A stretch of 64,000 nucleotides of DNA from an uncultured Bacteroidales bacterium. Its GTDB lineage: Bacteria > Bacteroidota > Bacteroidia > Bacteroidales > Paludibacteraceae. Both the position numbers and the translations under genes were made by a program. Of this stretch, positions 51,319-60,778 are shown piece by piece; the first letter of the stretch is position 1, and each line of letters opens with the position of its first letter. The notes beneath the pieces are model-generated. The model made no database searches and was not told the origin of the DNA. It saw only the letters and a program-made list of their open reading frames with translations. The stretch spans positions 124,001 through 188,000 of the forward strand of contig CACWNR010000003.1 in NCBI GenBank assembly GCA_902762355.1, read 5' to 3'.

Positions 51319-52587
51319 ATGAAAAATATATGTTTATGCTTCCAGATGCACGCACCGTACCGTCTGAAGCGCTATCGTTTCTTTGAGATCGGTCATGATC
51401 ATTATTACTACGATGACATGGCAACTGAAGAGCACGTTAACTGGTTGGTACAGACCTCGTATCTGCCGTTATGCCAGACCATCCGCGACATGATCAACCT
51501 CAGTAAGGGTAAATTCCACTGCGCCATCAGCGTGAGCGGAACGATGCTGGAGATGTTCGAGCAGTTCAACCCGGAGATGATCGATATCCTCAAGGAGTTA
51601 GCAGCCACCAAGGCTGTTGAGTTCCTGGCTACCCCGTACGCTTATTCGTTGGCTTCGGAGTACAACGAGGATGAGTTCAAACGTCAGTTGAAGTTCCAAG
51701 GTGACCTGCTGGAGAACATTCTGGGCGTGAAGGCACAGAGTGTATGGAACACGGAGTTGCTCTACACGGACGAGGCTGCTTATAACCTGAACAAGTTGGG
51801 TTATAAGGTGATCCTGACCGAAGGTGCTAAGCACGTGATCAGTTGGAAGACTCCGAACAAGGTTTATCAGAGCGCCGGTGCACCGAAGATGAAAGTGCTG
51901 CTGCGTAACACGAACCTGAGTGACGAGCTCAGCTTCCATTTCTCGGATCCGGGTTGGGCCAATTTCCCGATCGACGCAGAGAAATACGCTGACCAGTTGA
52001 AGTCGCTGCCGGAAGGTGAGGACATTATCAACATCTGGGTAGGCGCAGAGACGTTTGGTATTCGTCAGAACGCCGGAACGGGTATCTTCGACTTCCTCAA
52101 GGCACTGCCGTACTTCGCATTGGAGCGCGAGATGGGCTTCACGACGCCGGCCGAGGCAGCTAAGAAGCTCGCCGCAGAGGATGTACTGTCGAGTCCGTAT
52201 CCGTTGACCTGGAGCGGTGAAGCGAAAGACCTGAGCGTTTATACAGGTAATGACCTGCAGCAAGAGGCGCTGAACAAACTGTATGCAGTGACCGAGCGCG
52301 TTCACCTGTGCCAGGACAAGAACCTGAAGACCAACTGGCTCCGTCTGCAAGATGTGAACTATCTCCATTACATGAATCATATCGATCAGGGCGAGACGCA
52401 GTTCGAGTCCGCTTACGATGCGTTCATCAACTACATGAACGTGCTGAGTGACTTCCTGCAGAGCGTCGAGGAGCAGTATCCGACCACGATCGAGAACGAG
52501 GAGCTCAATGAGTTGCTGAAGACCATCCGCAATCAAGAGGAGGAGATTCAGAAACTGAACGAGAAGCTTAAGAAAGCGAAAAAGTAA
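51319..52587 (+). CDS. GH57 family alpha-amylase/glucanotransferase
   Basis: 422 residues. GH57 features: MKNICLCFQMHAPYRLKRYRFF at the start with the conserved His, CAISVSGTMLEMF, ATPYAYSLAS, and AQSVWNTELLYTDEA, whose Glu near 153 is the likely nucleophile. The C-terminal 35 residues form a charged coiled coil. It probably trims or rearranges glycogen. The next frame starts one base after its stop. Confidence 0.88.
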   Translation: MKNICLCFQMHAPYRLKRYRFFEIGHDHYYYDDMATEEHVNWLVQTSYLPLCQTIRDMINLSKGKFHCAISVSGTMLEMFEQFNPEMIDILKELAATKAVEFLATPYAYSLASEYNEDEFKRQLKFQGDLLENILGVKAQSVWNTELLYTDEAAYNLNKLGYKVILTEGAKHVISWKTPNKVYQSAGAPKMKVLLRNTNLSDELSFHFSDPGWANFPIDAEKYADQLKSLPEGEDIINIWVGAETFGIRQNAGTGIFDFLKALPYFALEREMGFTTPAEAAKKLAAEDVLSSPYPLTWSGEAKDLSVYTGNDLQQEALNKLYAVTERVHLCQDKNLKTNWLRLQDVNYLHYMNHIDQGETQFESAYDAFINYMNVLSDFLQSVEEQYPTTIENEELNELLKTIRNQEEEIQKLNEKLKKAKK

Positions 52588-52588
52588 T

Positions 52589-54535
52589 TTGCAGTTCAAA
52601 CGTAGTTTGATAGTATTAGTGCTGTTGGCAGCGACCCTTGTGGCCGCTGCCAAACCGCCTCGTACACGTACGCAGGTGAAGACCTGGCAGTTATCGGGTT
52701 ACACCGCCGTGGCGGACACGATTCCATTTGCGGACACCGTCATGCTCAATTACCATGACGTCGATGTGCAGCAGCTCTACTCTATCAGCAGCGCGACGAA
52801 CGGCAACGTGCTTGTCTCGCCCATCGAGAGCCGCGTGGTCAACGACCGGCTCTATACGATCGACGATCCTTTCGCATGGTCACTGACGCCGTACGTGGTG
52901 ACGCCGCAGCAACAGCGGTTCTTTAACACGACGACACCTTTCTCAACCGTGGCGTACAAGAAGGGATTTGTGACCGGACATGAGGAGAACGACGTGGATT
53001 TTCTGTTCACGGGTAACCTCAACAAGGCCATTAACTTAGGTCTGGAGATGGACTACCTCCACTCCGCCGGACACTACTCCAACACGGCCGGTAAACTATT
53101 TAGGGGATCCGTATGGGGCAGTTATAATGGGCCGCATTACACGCTGCACGCGGCTTTCAGTTGGAGTCAGTTGAACAGTTTTGACAACGGCGGTCTGCGT
53201 GACCCGGCGGACTTAAGCAGTACACTCGATCCGGAAGACATGCCGGTGAACATGAACGGAATGCTGGGCTATCGTTATCTGAGCGGTTATCTGCACAACC
53301 AGTACGCCATCACCCGCGAGCGTGAGTACCACGATTCGATCGAGGTGATCGAAGACGGCCGGAGAGTGTACCGCGACACGGTGAAGGTGGAGTACATCCC
53401 GCTGCTGACGTTCAGTCACTTGTTCGAGTGCAATAACTCGAACCGCCGGTACATTGAGAAAGAGGTCGATACGGTCATCTATTCACAGATCAACTACGAC
53501 TCGATCGCCACAAAGGACACGACGGACGTGTTGACCATCCGTAACACGCTCGCTGTCACGTTCTGCGAGGCGTATAATACGAAACTGAAATTCGGTATCA
53601 CGGCGTTTGCCATGAACGAGTGCCAGCGGTTCCTGCACGAGGACAGTGTGCCCTACGACGGCAATTATGCGTATAAATGGACGAACAACACCTTCGTGGG
53701 CGGTGCGCTCCATAAGCATAGCGGAGCCAACGTGCGCTATCATGTAGAAGGCAAGGTGTGCGTGCTGGGTTATAAGATCGGCGAGTTCGATGTGAACGGC
53801 CGGTTGAACACGCAGTTCATGGCGGGCAAGTACCCGCTCTCCATCTCGGCCCGCGCCTATGCCAAGAGCGTGACACCGAGTTGGTACCTGCAGCATTATC
53901 AATCGAACCACCTCACTTGGGAGAACGATTTCGGATTCACGTATCGTTTCCTGGGCGGCGCGACCGTAGCCTATGGCTATAAATGGTTGAAGCCGCGCAT
54001 TGACTTCAGTTTTGAGAACATTACGAAGCCCATCTACACCTCCGTTTCCGATTGGAAACCGCGGCAGTACGGAGGGAATGTACAGATCATCACGGGTGAC
54101 GTGGGCTTGGATCTCACCACCCCGTGGATCAACTTAGAGAACCGAGTGGTGATACAACATAGCACGAACGACAGCGTGATGCCCGTTCCGACGGCTATAC
54201 TGCAACACCGACTCTATTACCACGGCACGTGGTTCAAGGCGCTGGACGCACAGATCGGTGTGGACTTGCGCTATTTCACGCGCTATCATGCGCCGGTACT
54301 CAGTCCGGCTACCAGTATGTTCGCTACCCAACAAGACGTGAAGGTAGGTAACTACCCCTGGATGAACGTGTATGCGAACTTCTATGTACGATCGATCCAC
54401 TTGCGGTTCTTCGTACAGTATCAGCACATAAACAGATTGTTTATGAAAAAGAATATCGACTATTTGACTATGCCGAACTATCCGACCAACCGAGATGTCT
54501 TCCGAGCAGGTTTGGCATGGCACTTCTATAATTAA
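52589..54535 (+). CDS. Putative outer membrane porin (Porin_10 type)
   Basis: 648 residues from a TTG start one base after the GH57 stop; no ATG is available nearby and this start gives a signal peptide (QFKRSLIVLVLLAATLVAAA). The body is beta-barrel-like, with alternating aromatic and polar strands and a final strand ending AGLAWHFYN. It fits the Bacteroidetes putative porin family (PF14121). The substrate is unknown; glucan or sugar passage is a guess from position. Confidence 0.75.
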   Translation: MQFKRSLIVLVLLAATLVAAAKPPRTRTQVKTWQLSGYTAVADTIPFADTVMLNYHDVDVQQLYSISSATNGNVLVSPIESRVVNDRLYTIDDPFAWSLTPYVVTPQQQRFFNTTTPFSTVAYKKGFVTGHEENDVDFLFTGNLNKAINLGLEMDYLHSAGHYSNTAGKLFRGSVWGSYNGPHYTLHAAFSWSQLNSFDNGGLRDPADLSSTLDPEDMPVNMNGMLGYRYLSGYLHNQYAITREREYHDSIEVIEDGRRVYRDTVKVEYIPLLTFSHLFECNNSNRRYIEKEVDTVIYSQINYDSIATKDTTDVLTIRNTLAVTFCEAYNTKLKFGITAFAMNECQRFLHEDSVPYDGNYAYKWTNNTFVGGALHKHSGANVRYHVEGKVCVLGYKIGEFDVNGRLNTQFMAGKYPLSISARAYAKSVTPSWYLQHYQSNHLTWENDFGFTYRFLGGATVAYGYKWLKPRIDFSFENITKPIYTSVSDWKPRQYGGNVQIITGDVGLDLTTPWINLENRVVIQHSTNDSVMPVPTAILQHRLYYHGTWFKALDAQIGVDLRYFTRYHAPVLSPATSMFATQQDVKVGNYPWMNVYANFYVRSIHLRFFVQYQHINRLFMKKNIDYLTMPNYPTNRDVFRAGLAWHFYN

Positions 54536-54565
54536 CGTTTAGGGATTAGAGATTAGTGATTAGAG
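54536..54565 (+). repeat. Heptanucleotide array (family A) before clpC
   Basis: Units GATTAGA, GATTAGT, GATTAGA in the gap between the porin and clpC genes. Confidence 0.75.
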
Positions 54566-54568
54566 GAA

Positions 54569-56830
54569 ATGATGATGGTAGTAACACAGAACACAAACAA
54601 GATCATTCTATATGCGCAGGAAGAGGCGGGGCGTTTGAAGAGTGAGTGTATCGAACCCGCGCACCTGATGCTGGCGATCATTCGTCTGAGCGAAGGCTCG
54701 GCGTTTGAGTTGTTGCGTCAGTTGCATTTCGAGCCCGAGCAGGCCAAGCAGGCCATCGAGGACTCGGTGCGCGGCACAGAAGCACCGCAGAACCTGTCGC
54801 TCAGCGCAAGCACCGAGCGTATCTTCCGCATCGCGGAGGGTATTAGTCGCGAGTATCGCACGGAGGCCGTCTGCTCCGTGCATCTGCTGATGGCTATCCT
54901 GCGTGAGCGGATCAATAAGACGGCTATCTACATGGAGCGCGAGTGGAAGATCACCTACGACCAGCTCGTGGAGGCCTATAACCAACCGCACGAGTCGATC
55001 GAGTACCCGCAGGAAGGCAACGAGCAGGTAGGTGACGTCAACGAGTCCAACTGGCAGCCGCAGCGCGAGATGCCAAAAGGCAAGAAAAGCAAAACGACGG
55101 CACTGGATAAGTACGGACGCGACCTGACCCAACAGGCCAAAGATGGGCATTTAGATCCGGTGGTAGGACGCGAGAACGAGATCGAACGTGTGCTGCAGAT
55201 CTTGAGTCGAAGAAAGAAGAACAACCCCATCCTGCTCGGCGAACCGGGTGTGGGTAAGTCCGCTATCGTAGAGGGCTTGGCGACGCGGATCGTGAGCGAG
55301 GACGCCGGTGCGCTCCAAGGCAAACGGATCGTGACGCTGGACATCGCATCGATGGTAGCCGGTACCACCTACCGCGGTCAGTTCGAGGAGCGCATGAAAC
55401 AGGTGATCACCGAGTTACGAGACCACCCGGAGATCATCCTCTTCGTAGATGAGATCCACACGTTGATCGGTGCTGGTAATGCGTCCGGTTCGCTGGACGC
55501 GGCGAACATACTGAAGCCTGCACTCGCGCGCGGCGAGGTACAATGTATCGGTGCGACGACCACCGCCGAGTACGCCAAGTCGATCGAGAAAGACGGGGCG
55601 CTGGAGCGTCGTTTCCAGAAAGTGATTGTTCGTCCGACGACCGCGGAGGAGACCATCGGTATCCTTCGTCGTCTGAGTGAGCATTACGCCAATTATCACC
55701 ACGTCGTTTATTCGGATGCGGTGATCAAAGCCTGCGTCGAGTTGAGTGAGCGCTATCTGACCGACCGTGCTTTCCCTGACAAAGCAATCGACGTGATGGA
55801 CGAGGTAGGTGCGCGCAGTCATGCGCAGCAAGAGAAACAAGAGGCACCGTATATCATCACGACCGAAGATGTAGCAGGGGTAGTGAGTATGATGAGCGGT
55901 GTGCCCGTTCAGCGGGTAGCGACAGCCGAGACCGAACGGCTCCGTACAATGGCCGACTCGATCAAACATCGTGTGATCGGTCAGGACACGGCGGTCGAGA
56001 CGGTGGTGCGCGCTATCCAACGCAGCCGACTCGGGCTGCGCGATCCCAAACGCCCCATCGGAACGTTCTTCTTCCTCGGTCAGACGGGCGTAGGCAAGAC
56101 CTATCTGGCGCAGTGCCTGGCGGAGGAAATGTTCGGAAGTAAAGACGCTATCGTACGTTTTGACATGTCCGAATATATGGAGAAACACACGGCGAGTCTG
56201 CTCGTGGGTGCGCCTCCGGGATACGTGGCGCACGAAGACGGCGGCAAGTTGACCGAGGCGGTGCGCAGAAAACCCTACTCGATCATCCTCTTCGATGAGA
56301 TCGAGAAAGCGCACCCGGATATCTTCAACGTGCTGTTGCAAGTGCTGGACGAAGGCCGTTTGACAGATCGGCAGGGACATAACGTCGATTTCCGGAACAC
56401 GATCATCGTGCTCACGGGTAATGTGGGTACACGTCAGGTGCAGGAGTTCGGCGCAGGTATCGGTTTTGATGCCGGCGAGATGGATCAGAAACGTATCAAC
56501 GCTACGATGCTCAAGGCGCTGCAGAAACAGTTCCCGCCGGAGTTCGTCAACCGCATCGATAATGTGGTGACCTTCGAGCCGCTGAGCAAAGACAGCATCT
56601 CGCAGATTGTGCGTATAGAGGTAGGGCAACTGCAGCAACGGCTCCGCAAACAAGGACACCGTCTGGCGGTGTCCAATGAGGCGATCGACCAGTTGGTGGA
56701 CAAGAGCCTCGACAGCAAGAACGGTGCGCGTCCGGTGAAACGGGCGGTACAGACGTACCTGGAGGATCCGCTGACGGATATCTTGCTACGCAGACCAAAT
56801 CAGAAAAAAATAACCATTAAAAAGATATAA
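54569..56830 (+). CDS. clpC: ATP-dependent Clp protease ATP-binding subunit (ClpC/ClpA type)
   Basis: 753 residues: two N-terminal Clp repeats (about 1-145), first AAA+ module with Walker A GEPGVGKSA near residue 223 and VDEIHTLIGAG, second with GQTGVGKTY near 503 and FDEIEKAHPDIFNVLLQVLDEG, and a C-terminal D2-small domain. The middle region is short and lacks an obvious UVR motif, unlike Gram-positive ClpC. It unfolds substrates for ClpP. Several adjacent ATGs make the exact start uncertain. Confidence 0.92.
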   Translation: MMMVVTQNTNKIILYAQEEAGRLKSECIEPAHLMLAIIRLSEGSAFELLRQLHFEPEQAKQAIEDSVRGTEAPQNLSLSASTERIFRIAEGISREYRTEAVCSVHLLMAILRERINKTAIYMEREWKITYDQLVEAYNQPHESIEYPQEGNEQVGDVNESNWQPQREMPKGKKSKTTALDKYGRDLTQQAKDGHLDPVVGRENEIERVLQILSRRKKNNPILLGEPGVGKSAIVEGLATRIVSEDAGALQGKRIVTLDIASMVAGTTYRGQFEERMKQVITELRDHPEIILFVDEIHTLIGAGNASGSLDAANILKPALARGEVQCIGATTTAEYAKSIEKDGALERRFQKVIVRPTTAEETIGILRRLSEHYANYHHVVYSDAVIKACVELSERYLTDRAFPDKAIDVMDEVGARSHAQQEKQEAPYIITTEDVAGVVSMMSGVPVQRVATAETERLRTMADSIKHRVIGQDTAVETVVRAIQRSRLGLRDPKRPIGTFFFLGQTGVGKTYLAQCLAEEMFGSKDAIVRFDMSEYMEKHTASLLVGAPPGYVAHEDGGKLTEAVRRKPYSIILFDEIEKAHPDIFNVLLQVLDEGRLTDRQGHNVDFRNTIIVLTGNVGTRQVQEFGAGIGFDAGEMDQKRINATMLKALQKQFPPEFVNRIDNVVTFEPLSKDSISQIVRIEVGQLQQRLRKQGHRLAVSNEAIDQLVDKSLDSKNGARPVKRAVQTYLEDPLTDILLRRPNQKKITIKKI

Positions 56831-56832
56831 GT

Positions 56833-57147
56833 ATGACAGTAGAAATTACAGACGCTAACATCAAGGATGTGATTGCGTCAGGCAAACCGGTAGTAGTAGA
56901 TTTCTGGGCTGCTTGGTGTGGCCCGTGCAAGATGATGCTTCCGATTTTAGAGGAGTTGAGCAACGAGTACGACGGTCGCGTGGTAGTCGGCAAACTGAAT
57001 GTAGATGACAACCCCGACACCTGCGAGGAGTACGGTATCATGAACATTCCGACGATGCTCTTCTTCCAGAACGGCGAGTTGGTTAACCGTCACGTTGGTG
57101 CTTGCAGAAAGCAGGATTTGGCACAACTTTTTGATGCTATTCTGTAA
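56833..57147 (+). CDS. trxA: Thioredoxin
   Basis: 104 residues with VDFWAAWCGPCKMMLP (CGPC redox site) and the cis-Pro motif NIPTMLFF. It starts two bases after the clpC stop, an unusual but plausible proteostasis pairing. Confidence 0.94.
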   Translation: MTVEITDANIKDVIASGKPVVVDFWAAWCGPCKMMLPILEELSNEYDGRVVVGKLNVDDNPDTCEEYGIMNIPTMLFFQNGELVNRHVGACRKQDLAQLFDAIL

Positions 57148-57183
57148 AAAAAGCACACAAAAAGCCGCAAAAGTACGATTTTA

Positions 57184-57215
57184 TTTGCGTATTCCAAATT
57201 TTTGTTGTACCTTTG
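57184..57215 (+). promoter_or_regulatory. Promoter of tRNA-Arg(TCT) and rpoD
   Basis: TTTG (57184-57187), 20 bases, TACCTTTG (57208-57215), 16 bases before the tRNA. Confidence 0.82.
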
Positions 57216-57231
57216 CGCGCTTTTTGCGCGC

Positions 57232-57305
57232 GGTTCGGTAGCTCAGTTGGATAGAGCAACAGCCTTCTAAGCTGTGGGCCGCGGGTTCGAATCCCGCCCG
57301 AATCA
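57232..57305 (+). tRNA. tRNA-Arg (anticodon TCT)
   Basis: 74 bases: acceptor GGTTCGG/CCGAATC, D arm AGCTCAGTTGGATAGAGC, anticodon arm ACAGC-CTTCTAA-GCTGT, T arm GCGGG-TTCGAAT-CCCGC, discriminator A. CCA is not encoded. Confidence 0.95.
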
Positions 57306-57429
57306 CAAACGTTCAGGGGCTTTTGGCGGCAAGCTCGCTTGTAAGACAAAGAGGCTGAACGTTTGAGCAGATTGCCCTGCAAGCTGCAGAGGGATTACGA
57401 AGAAATCCCGCAAAAAATAACGTTATAAC
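57306..57429 (+). promoter_or_regulatory. Structured 5' leader of rpoD with competing hairpins
   Basis: AAACGTTCAG (57307-57316) pairs with CTGAACGTTT (57355-57364), enclosing a family B-like piece (GCTCGCTTGTAAGAC). CCCTGCA (57375-57381) pairs with TGCA...GGG (57385-57393). GGGATT (57391-57396) pairs with AATCCC (57404-57409). The last two share GGG 57391-57393 and exclude each other. No T-run follows. Confidence 0.55.
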
Positions 57430-58290
57430 ATGCGTCAATTAAAAATTACAAAATCTATCACCAATCGTGAGTCAGCGAGTCTGGACAAGTATCTCCAAGA
57501 GATCGGTCGAGAGGATCTGATTTCCGTGGATCGTGAAGTAGAGTTGGCCGGTCGTATCCGTAATGGAGACCGTGCGGCATTGGAGGAGCTGGTTCGTAGC
57601 AACTTACGCTTTGTAGTGTCGGTAGCGAAACAGTATCAGAACCAAGGTTTGAGCCTTCCGGATTTGATTAACGAAGGAAACCTGGGTCTGATCAAAGCAG
57701 CCGAGAAATTCGATGAGACCAGAGGATTCAAGTTCATCTCCTACGCTGTATGGTGGATTCGCCAATCTATTTTGCAGGCATTGGCTGAGCAGAGTCGTAT
57801 CGTTCGTCTGCCGCTCAACCAGGTCGGCTCGATGAACAAGATCAACAAGGCTTATCAGCGTTTCGAGCAAGAGAACGAGCGCAAGCCGAGTGCTGAAGAG
57901 CTGGCCGAGATGCTGGATATCCCGGTAGATAAGATCGCAGAGACGCTGAAGATGTCCGGTCGTCACGTGAGTGTGGACGCGCCGTTCGTAGAAGGAGAGG
58001 ACAACAGTCTGATCGACGTGATGGTCAACGAGGATTCGCCGAACGCGGACCGTGGCCTTATTAACGAGTCCCTCTCTACCGAGATCAGCCGCTCGTTGGC
58101 GACTCTGACGCCGCGCGAGGCGGATATCTTACGGAAGTTCTTTGGTATCGGTACACCCGAGAAGACGCTGGAGGAGATCGGCGATGAGTTGCATCTCACC
58201 CGCGAGCGTGTACGCCAGATCAAAGAGAAAGCGATCCACAAACTCGAGTCCGGCCAACGCAGCCGCATACTCAAGACTTACCTTGGTTAA
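57430..58290 (+). CDS. rpoD: Primary RNA polymerase sigma factor (RpoD/SigA)
   Basis: 286 residues. Region 1.2 ([16 protein letters not shown]), region 2 ([54 protein letters not shown]), region 3 and region 4 with the [23 protein letters not shown]. Region 1.1 is absent, as in the Bacteroides primary sigma factor that reads TTTG/TAnnTTTG promoters like those here. It is transcribed behind tRNA-Arg. Confidence 0.95.
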   Translation: MRQLKITKSITNRESASLDKYLQEIGREDLISVDREVELAGRIRNGDRAALEELVRSNLRFVVSVAKQYQNQGLSLPDLINEGNLGLIKAAEKFDETRGFKFISYAVWWIRQSILQALAEQSRIVRLPLNQVGSMNKINKAYQRFEQENERKPSAEELAEMLDIPVDKIAETLKMSGRHVSVDAPFVEGEDNSLIDVMVNEDSPNADRGLINESLSTEISRSLATLTPREADILRKFFGIGTPEKTLEEIGDELHLTRERVRQIKEKAIHKLESGQRSRILKTYLG

Positions 58291-58292
58291 TG

Positions 58293-58320
58293 AAAAAGCC
58301 TCCCCGATGGGAGGTTTTTT
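58293..58320 (+). terminator. Terminator after rpoD
   Basis: GCCTCCC/GGGAGG with a CGAT loop, A-run before and T-run after. Confidence 0.87.
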
Positions 58321-58364
58321 AGTATTCTTATCTCGTTCCACTCGAACGATTATTGCTTCGCAAT

Positions 58365-58386
58365 TATCAGAATTCAGTTTTCAGTC
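58365..58386. repeat. Heptanucleotide array (family A) after the small RHH gene
   Basis: Units TTATCAG, AATTCAG, TTTTCAG, TCA, reaching the stop codon of the minus-strand gene. Confidence 0.55.
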
Positions 58387-58560
58387 AAAGAGTGTGGGTT
58401 GATCGTTATCCATTTTCTTGAGGATTGCCCGCATGAGCGTCTCGCGCACCAACCGACTGCGGTTGCGCACCCCGTACCGATCGCAGTAACGATCGAGGAT
58501 ACGTTGTTCACTCTCGTTCAGCAGAATAGAGACCCTATGTTCGCGCGGAGCCTTGGCCAT
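58381..58560 (-). CDS. Small ribbon-helix-helix-like protein
   Basis: 59 residues, MAKAPREHRVSILLNESEQR then a helical part with RYGVRNRSRLVRETLMRAIL and a tail DNDQPTLFD. The strand-helix-helix pattern fits RHH DNA-binding proteins. No toxin partner is adjacent. The ATG overlaps the preceding stop (TGATG). Function unknown; a small transcription factor is likely. Confidence 0.68.
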   Translation of the reverse strand: MAKAPREHRVSILLNESEQRILDRYCDRYGVRNRSRLVRETLMRAILKKMDNDQPTLFD

Positions 58561-59291
58561 CAAAAATACAATGCAAATTTGGCGCCGGGGGTCAGGAAGT
58601 TAACGCCTATCTTATCCCCGAACTCATTCTCGCCCACAATTACCGACTGCTCCACTTTCGCTTGCTGGAATTGCACAAAAACCGAGAGCGTCAGCGCCGT
58701 CTTGGGGTTGATCTGGTAGCGGTAACCGAAATCGATGCCGGCGTATATTCCACCGAGGTAGTTCTTGCTCAGCGCGATGCCGTAACCGAGCGAAGCACCG
58801 AACGTAGGCGCATGTTTGGCCTCCATGAACGGCATACGAAGCGCCACCTGAATGGGCAGGAAATTGAATTTATTGTCCGTAAACGCCCCGTGATAACCGA
58901 GGCCGCCGCCGACAAAAATATGCCGGTCACCTATATGATGGCTACCCACGAGCAAGTCCACGCTGAACGCACCGCCGTTAGTCATATTGGGTACATAGGT
59001 CGGACCGCCGCCCAACTCGAGGATGATCTGCGCTTTCTTGGTACCCATCTCCGGCTGCTCGTCCTCCACAGCTACTTCCTCCTCTTCGGCATTAGTATCC
59101 GCCACGATCTGCTCTACCTCCGCACGGGGGTATTGGAAACGCGCACCATTGGCGTCACGGACAATGACCACCTCCTCGTTCTGGAAGACGATGGTTCCCC
59201 TCACGCGCGCACCTGTACGCAATACTATGGTTTCCGCATGCGCGCATACGCACAAGGTGAAAATGGCAACTATAGCGAGTACTTTTTTCAT
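58560..59291 (-). CDS. Outer membrane beta-barrel protein with N-terminal SH3-like segment
   Basis: 243 residues from MKKVLAIVAIFTLCVCAHA at 59291 (signal peptide). Residues about 20-60 (IVLRTGARVRGTIVFQNEEVVIVRD) form a small beta unit, then an acidic linker and a barrel (LGGGPTYVPN, FVGGGLGYHGAF, FGASLGYGIALSKNYLGGIYAGIDFGYRY, ending in LYF). Membrane assignment is solid; the role is unknown. Confidence 0.75.
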   Translation of the reverse strand: MKKVLAIVAIFTLCVCAHAETIVLRTGARVRGTIVFQNEEVVIVRDANGARFQYPRAEVEQIVADTNAEEEEVAVEDEQPEMGTKKAQIILELGGGPTYVPNMTNGGAFSVDLLVGSHHIGDRHIFVGGGLGYHGAFTDNKFNFLPIQVALRMPFMEAKHAPTFGASLGYGIALSKNYLGGIYAGIDFGYRYQINPKTALTLSVFVQFQQAKVEQSVIVGENEFGDKIGVNFLTPGAKFALYF

Positions 59292-59311
59292 AATGGCTAC
59301 AATTTTGCGTG

Positions 59312-59343
59312 CAAAATTACAAAATATTTTGCACATATGCAAA
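59312..59343 (-). promoter_or_regulatory. Promoter of the OMP and RHH gene pair
   Basis: Minus strand TTTG (59343-59340), 20 bases, TAATTTTG (59319-59312). Confidence 0.8.
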
Positions 59344-59355
59344 TTTTATGCGTTT

Positions 59356-60678
59356 TTATGCAAATTCAAAGTCAATTAAACTGCGATTTACATCGACTTG
59401 CACCACTTTGACGGTCACTTGGTCGCCCAGATCGTAGCGTTTGATGTCGCCGATCTTGGAGATATGAATCAGTCCTTCGCAGCGGTTGTCGTCCAGTTGG
59501 ACGAAGAGCCCGAAGTCGGTGATGCCGGAGATGTAACCGGTGTGTATCTCGCCCACATGATCGTTCATCCAGATCGCCTGATAGAGCTTGACGGAATCGC
59601 GTTCAGCTTGTGCCGCGGCCTGTTCGCACGCGGAACAATGCTCGCACATAAGCTCCATCTCTTCGCGGTTCATCTCCACTTTTTTGCCCGTCAGGATGTA
59701 TTTCTCCACAAGCCTGTGCACCATCAGATCCGGGTAGCGGCGGATGGGGGACGTGAAATGCGTATAATGGGAGAAAGCAAGGCCGTAGTGACCGATGTTA
59801 TAGGTCGAATAAACGGCTTTAGCCTGCGCGCGGATGGTGAGCATCTCGATGGCGCGGCGGAGGCCTTCAACCGACTTTCCTGAATAACGGGAAGTCCTTT
59901 TTGATTTTTGATTTTTGATTTTTGATTTGAAGGCCTCGACTTCCGCCAGTTTATCCGCATCAGGCAAGTCGTGAACGCGATAGACGAAAGGTCGTCCGGA
60001 GCCTACGGCCTTGGCAATCGTCTTGTTGGCGAGCAGCATAAACTCTTCGATGAGGTGGTGGGCTTCGTTGGGCGACTCGAAGTAGATCTCTGTCGGATGA
60101 CCTTTTTCGTCCAGTTTGAACCGCATCTCGTCCTGTTCGATCGCCAGTGCCCCGTTCGCAATCCGTTCGGCACGGAGTTGGGTGGCGAGGGTGTTGAGGG
60201 TAAGGATGGCAGATTCCAGGATAGTAGGGGCAATAGGAGAGCCGGTTATGATATCCTGGGCTTCGTCGTAGTTCAGCCGCGCATCGGAGCGGATGACCGT
60301 GCGGCACACCTTATATTTTATCACGCGCGCGTGATCGTCCATGGTGAAGACCACCGACATGCAAAGTTTGTCCTCTCCCGGTCGGAGCGAACATTTGTCG
60401 TTACACAGCTCTTCGGGTAACATCGGCAGCACGCGATCGACCAGATAAACGGACGTCCCGCGCTGGTAGGCCTCGTCATCGATCTTCGTTCCCGGCCGCA
60501 CATAATAGGACACATCGGCGATGTGGACACCAATTTGATAGATTGGTGATTGGTCATTGTCCAATATCTCAAACGAAATGGCGTCATCAAAATCCTTGGC
60601 ATCGGCGGGATCGATGGTGAAGGTAAAAACGTCCCGCATGTCACGGCGCCGTAATATTTCCAGTTGCTCGATAATCAT
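59356..60678 (-). CDS. rnr: RNase R/RNase II family exoribonuclease lacking N-terminal cold-shock domains
   Basis: 440 residues from MIIEQLEILRRRDMRDVFTF. The RNB domain starts at once: TIDPADAKDFDDAISF (catalytic Asp cluster), VHIADVSYYV, LPEELCNDKCSLRPGEDKLC, HFTSPIRRYPDLMVHR, then an S1 domain (GEIHTGYISGITDFGLFVQL). About 230 N-terminal residues expected for RNase R are absent and no coding remnant lies upstream. Two heptanucleotide arrays encode NDQSPIY and SKIKNQKSK inserts. Confidence 0.88.
   Translation of the reverse strand: MIIEQLEILRRRDMRDVFTFTIDPADAKDFDDAISFEILDNDQSPIYQIGVHIADVSYYVRPGTKIDDEAYQRGTSVYLVDRVLPMLPEELCNDKCSLRPGEDKLCMSVVFTMDDHARVIKYKVCRTVIRSDARLNYDEAQDIITGSPIAPTILESAILTLNTLATQLRAERIANGALAIEQDEMRFKLDEKGHPTEIYFESPNEAHHLIEEFMLLANKTIAKAVGSGRPFVYRVHDLPDADKLAEVEAFKSKIKNQKSKRTSRYSGKSVEGLRRAIEMLTIRAQAKAVYSTYNIGHYGLAFSHYTHFTSPIRRYPDLMVHRLVEKYILTGKKVEMNREEMELMCEHCSACEQAAAQAERDSVKLYQAIWMNDHVGEIHTGYISGITDFGLFVQLDDNRCEGLIHISKIGDIKRYDLGDQVTVKVVQVDVNRSLIDFEFA
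59897..59930 (-). repeat. Heptanucleotide array (family A) in the RNase R gene, 3' copy
   Basis: Unit TTTTTGA repeated about five times on the plus strand, encoding SKIKNQKSK. Confidence 0.88.
60538..60560 (-). repeat. Heptanucleotide array (family A) in the RNase R gene, 5' copy
   Basis: Units GATTGGT, GATTGGT, CATTGTC; encodes NDQSPI inside the RNB domain. Confidence 0.72.
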
Positions 60679-60748
60679 TTTGTTTGATATGTGAATTTCG
60701 ATTTTGTATTTCTGACAACCACAGTACACAAAATCATAAAATCGGGTG

Positions 60749-60778
60749 CAAATTTACAAAAAATCTTGCACATCTCAA
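60749..60778 (-). promoter_or_regulatory. Promoter of the RNase R gene
   Basis: Minus strand TTG (60778-60776), about 19 bases, TAAATTTG (60756-60749). Confidence 0.72.

Noticed and set aside
57307-57364. AAACGTTCAG/CTGAACGTTT inverted repeat considered as an Mpi inversion site
   Set aside because: Only 38 bases are enclosed and they contain no promoter; a leader hairpin is simpler.
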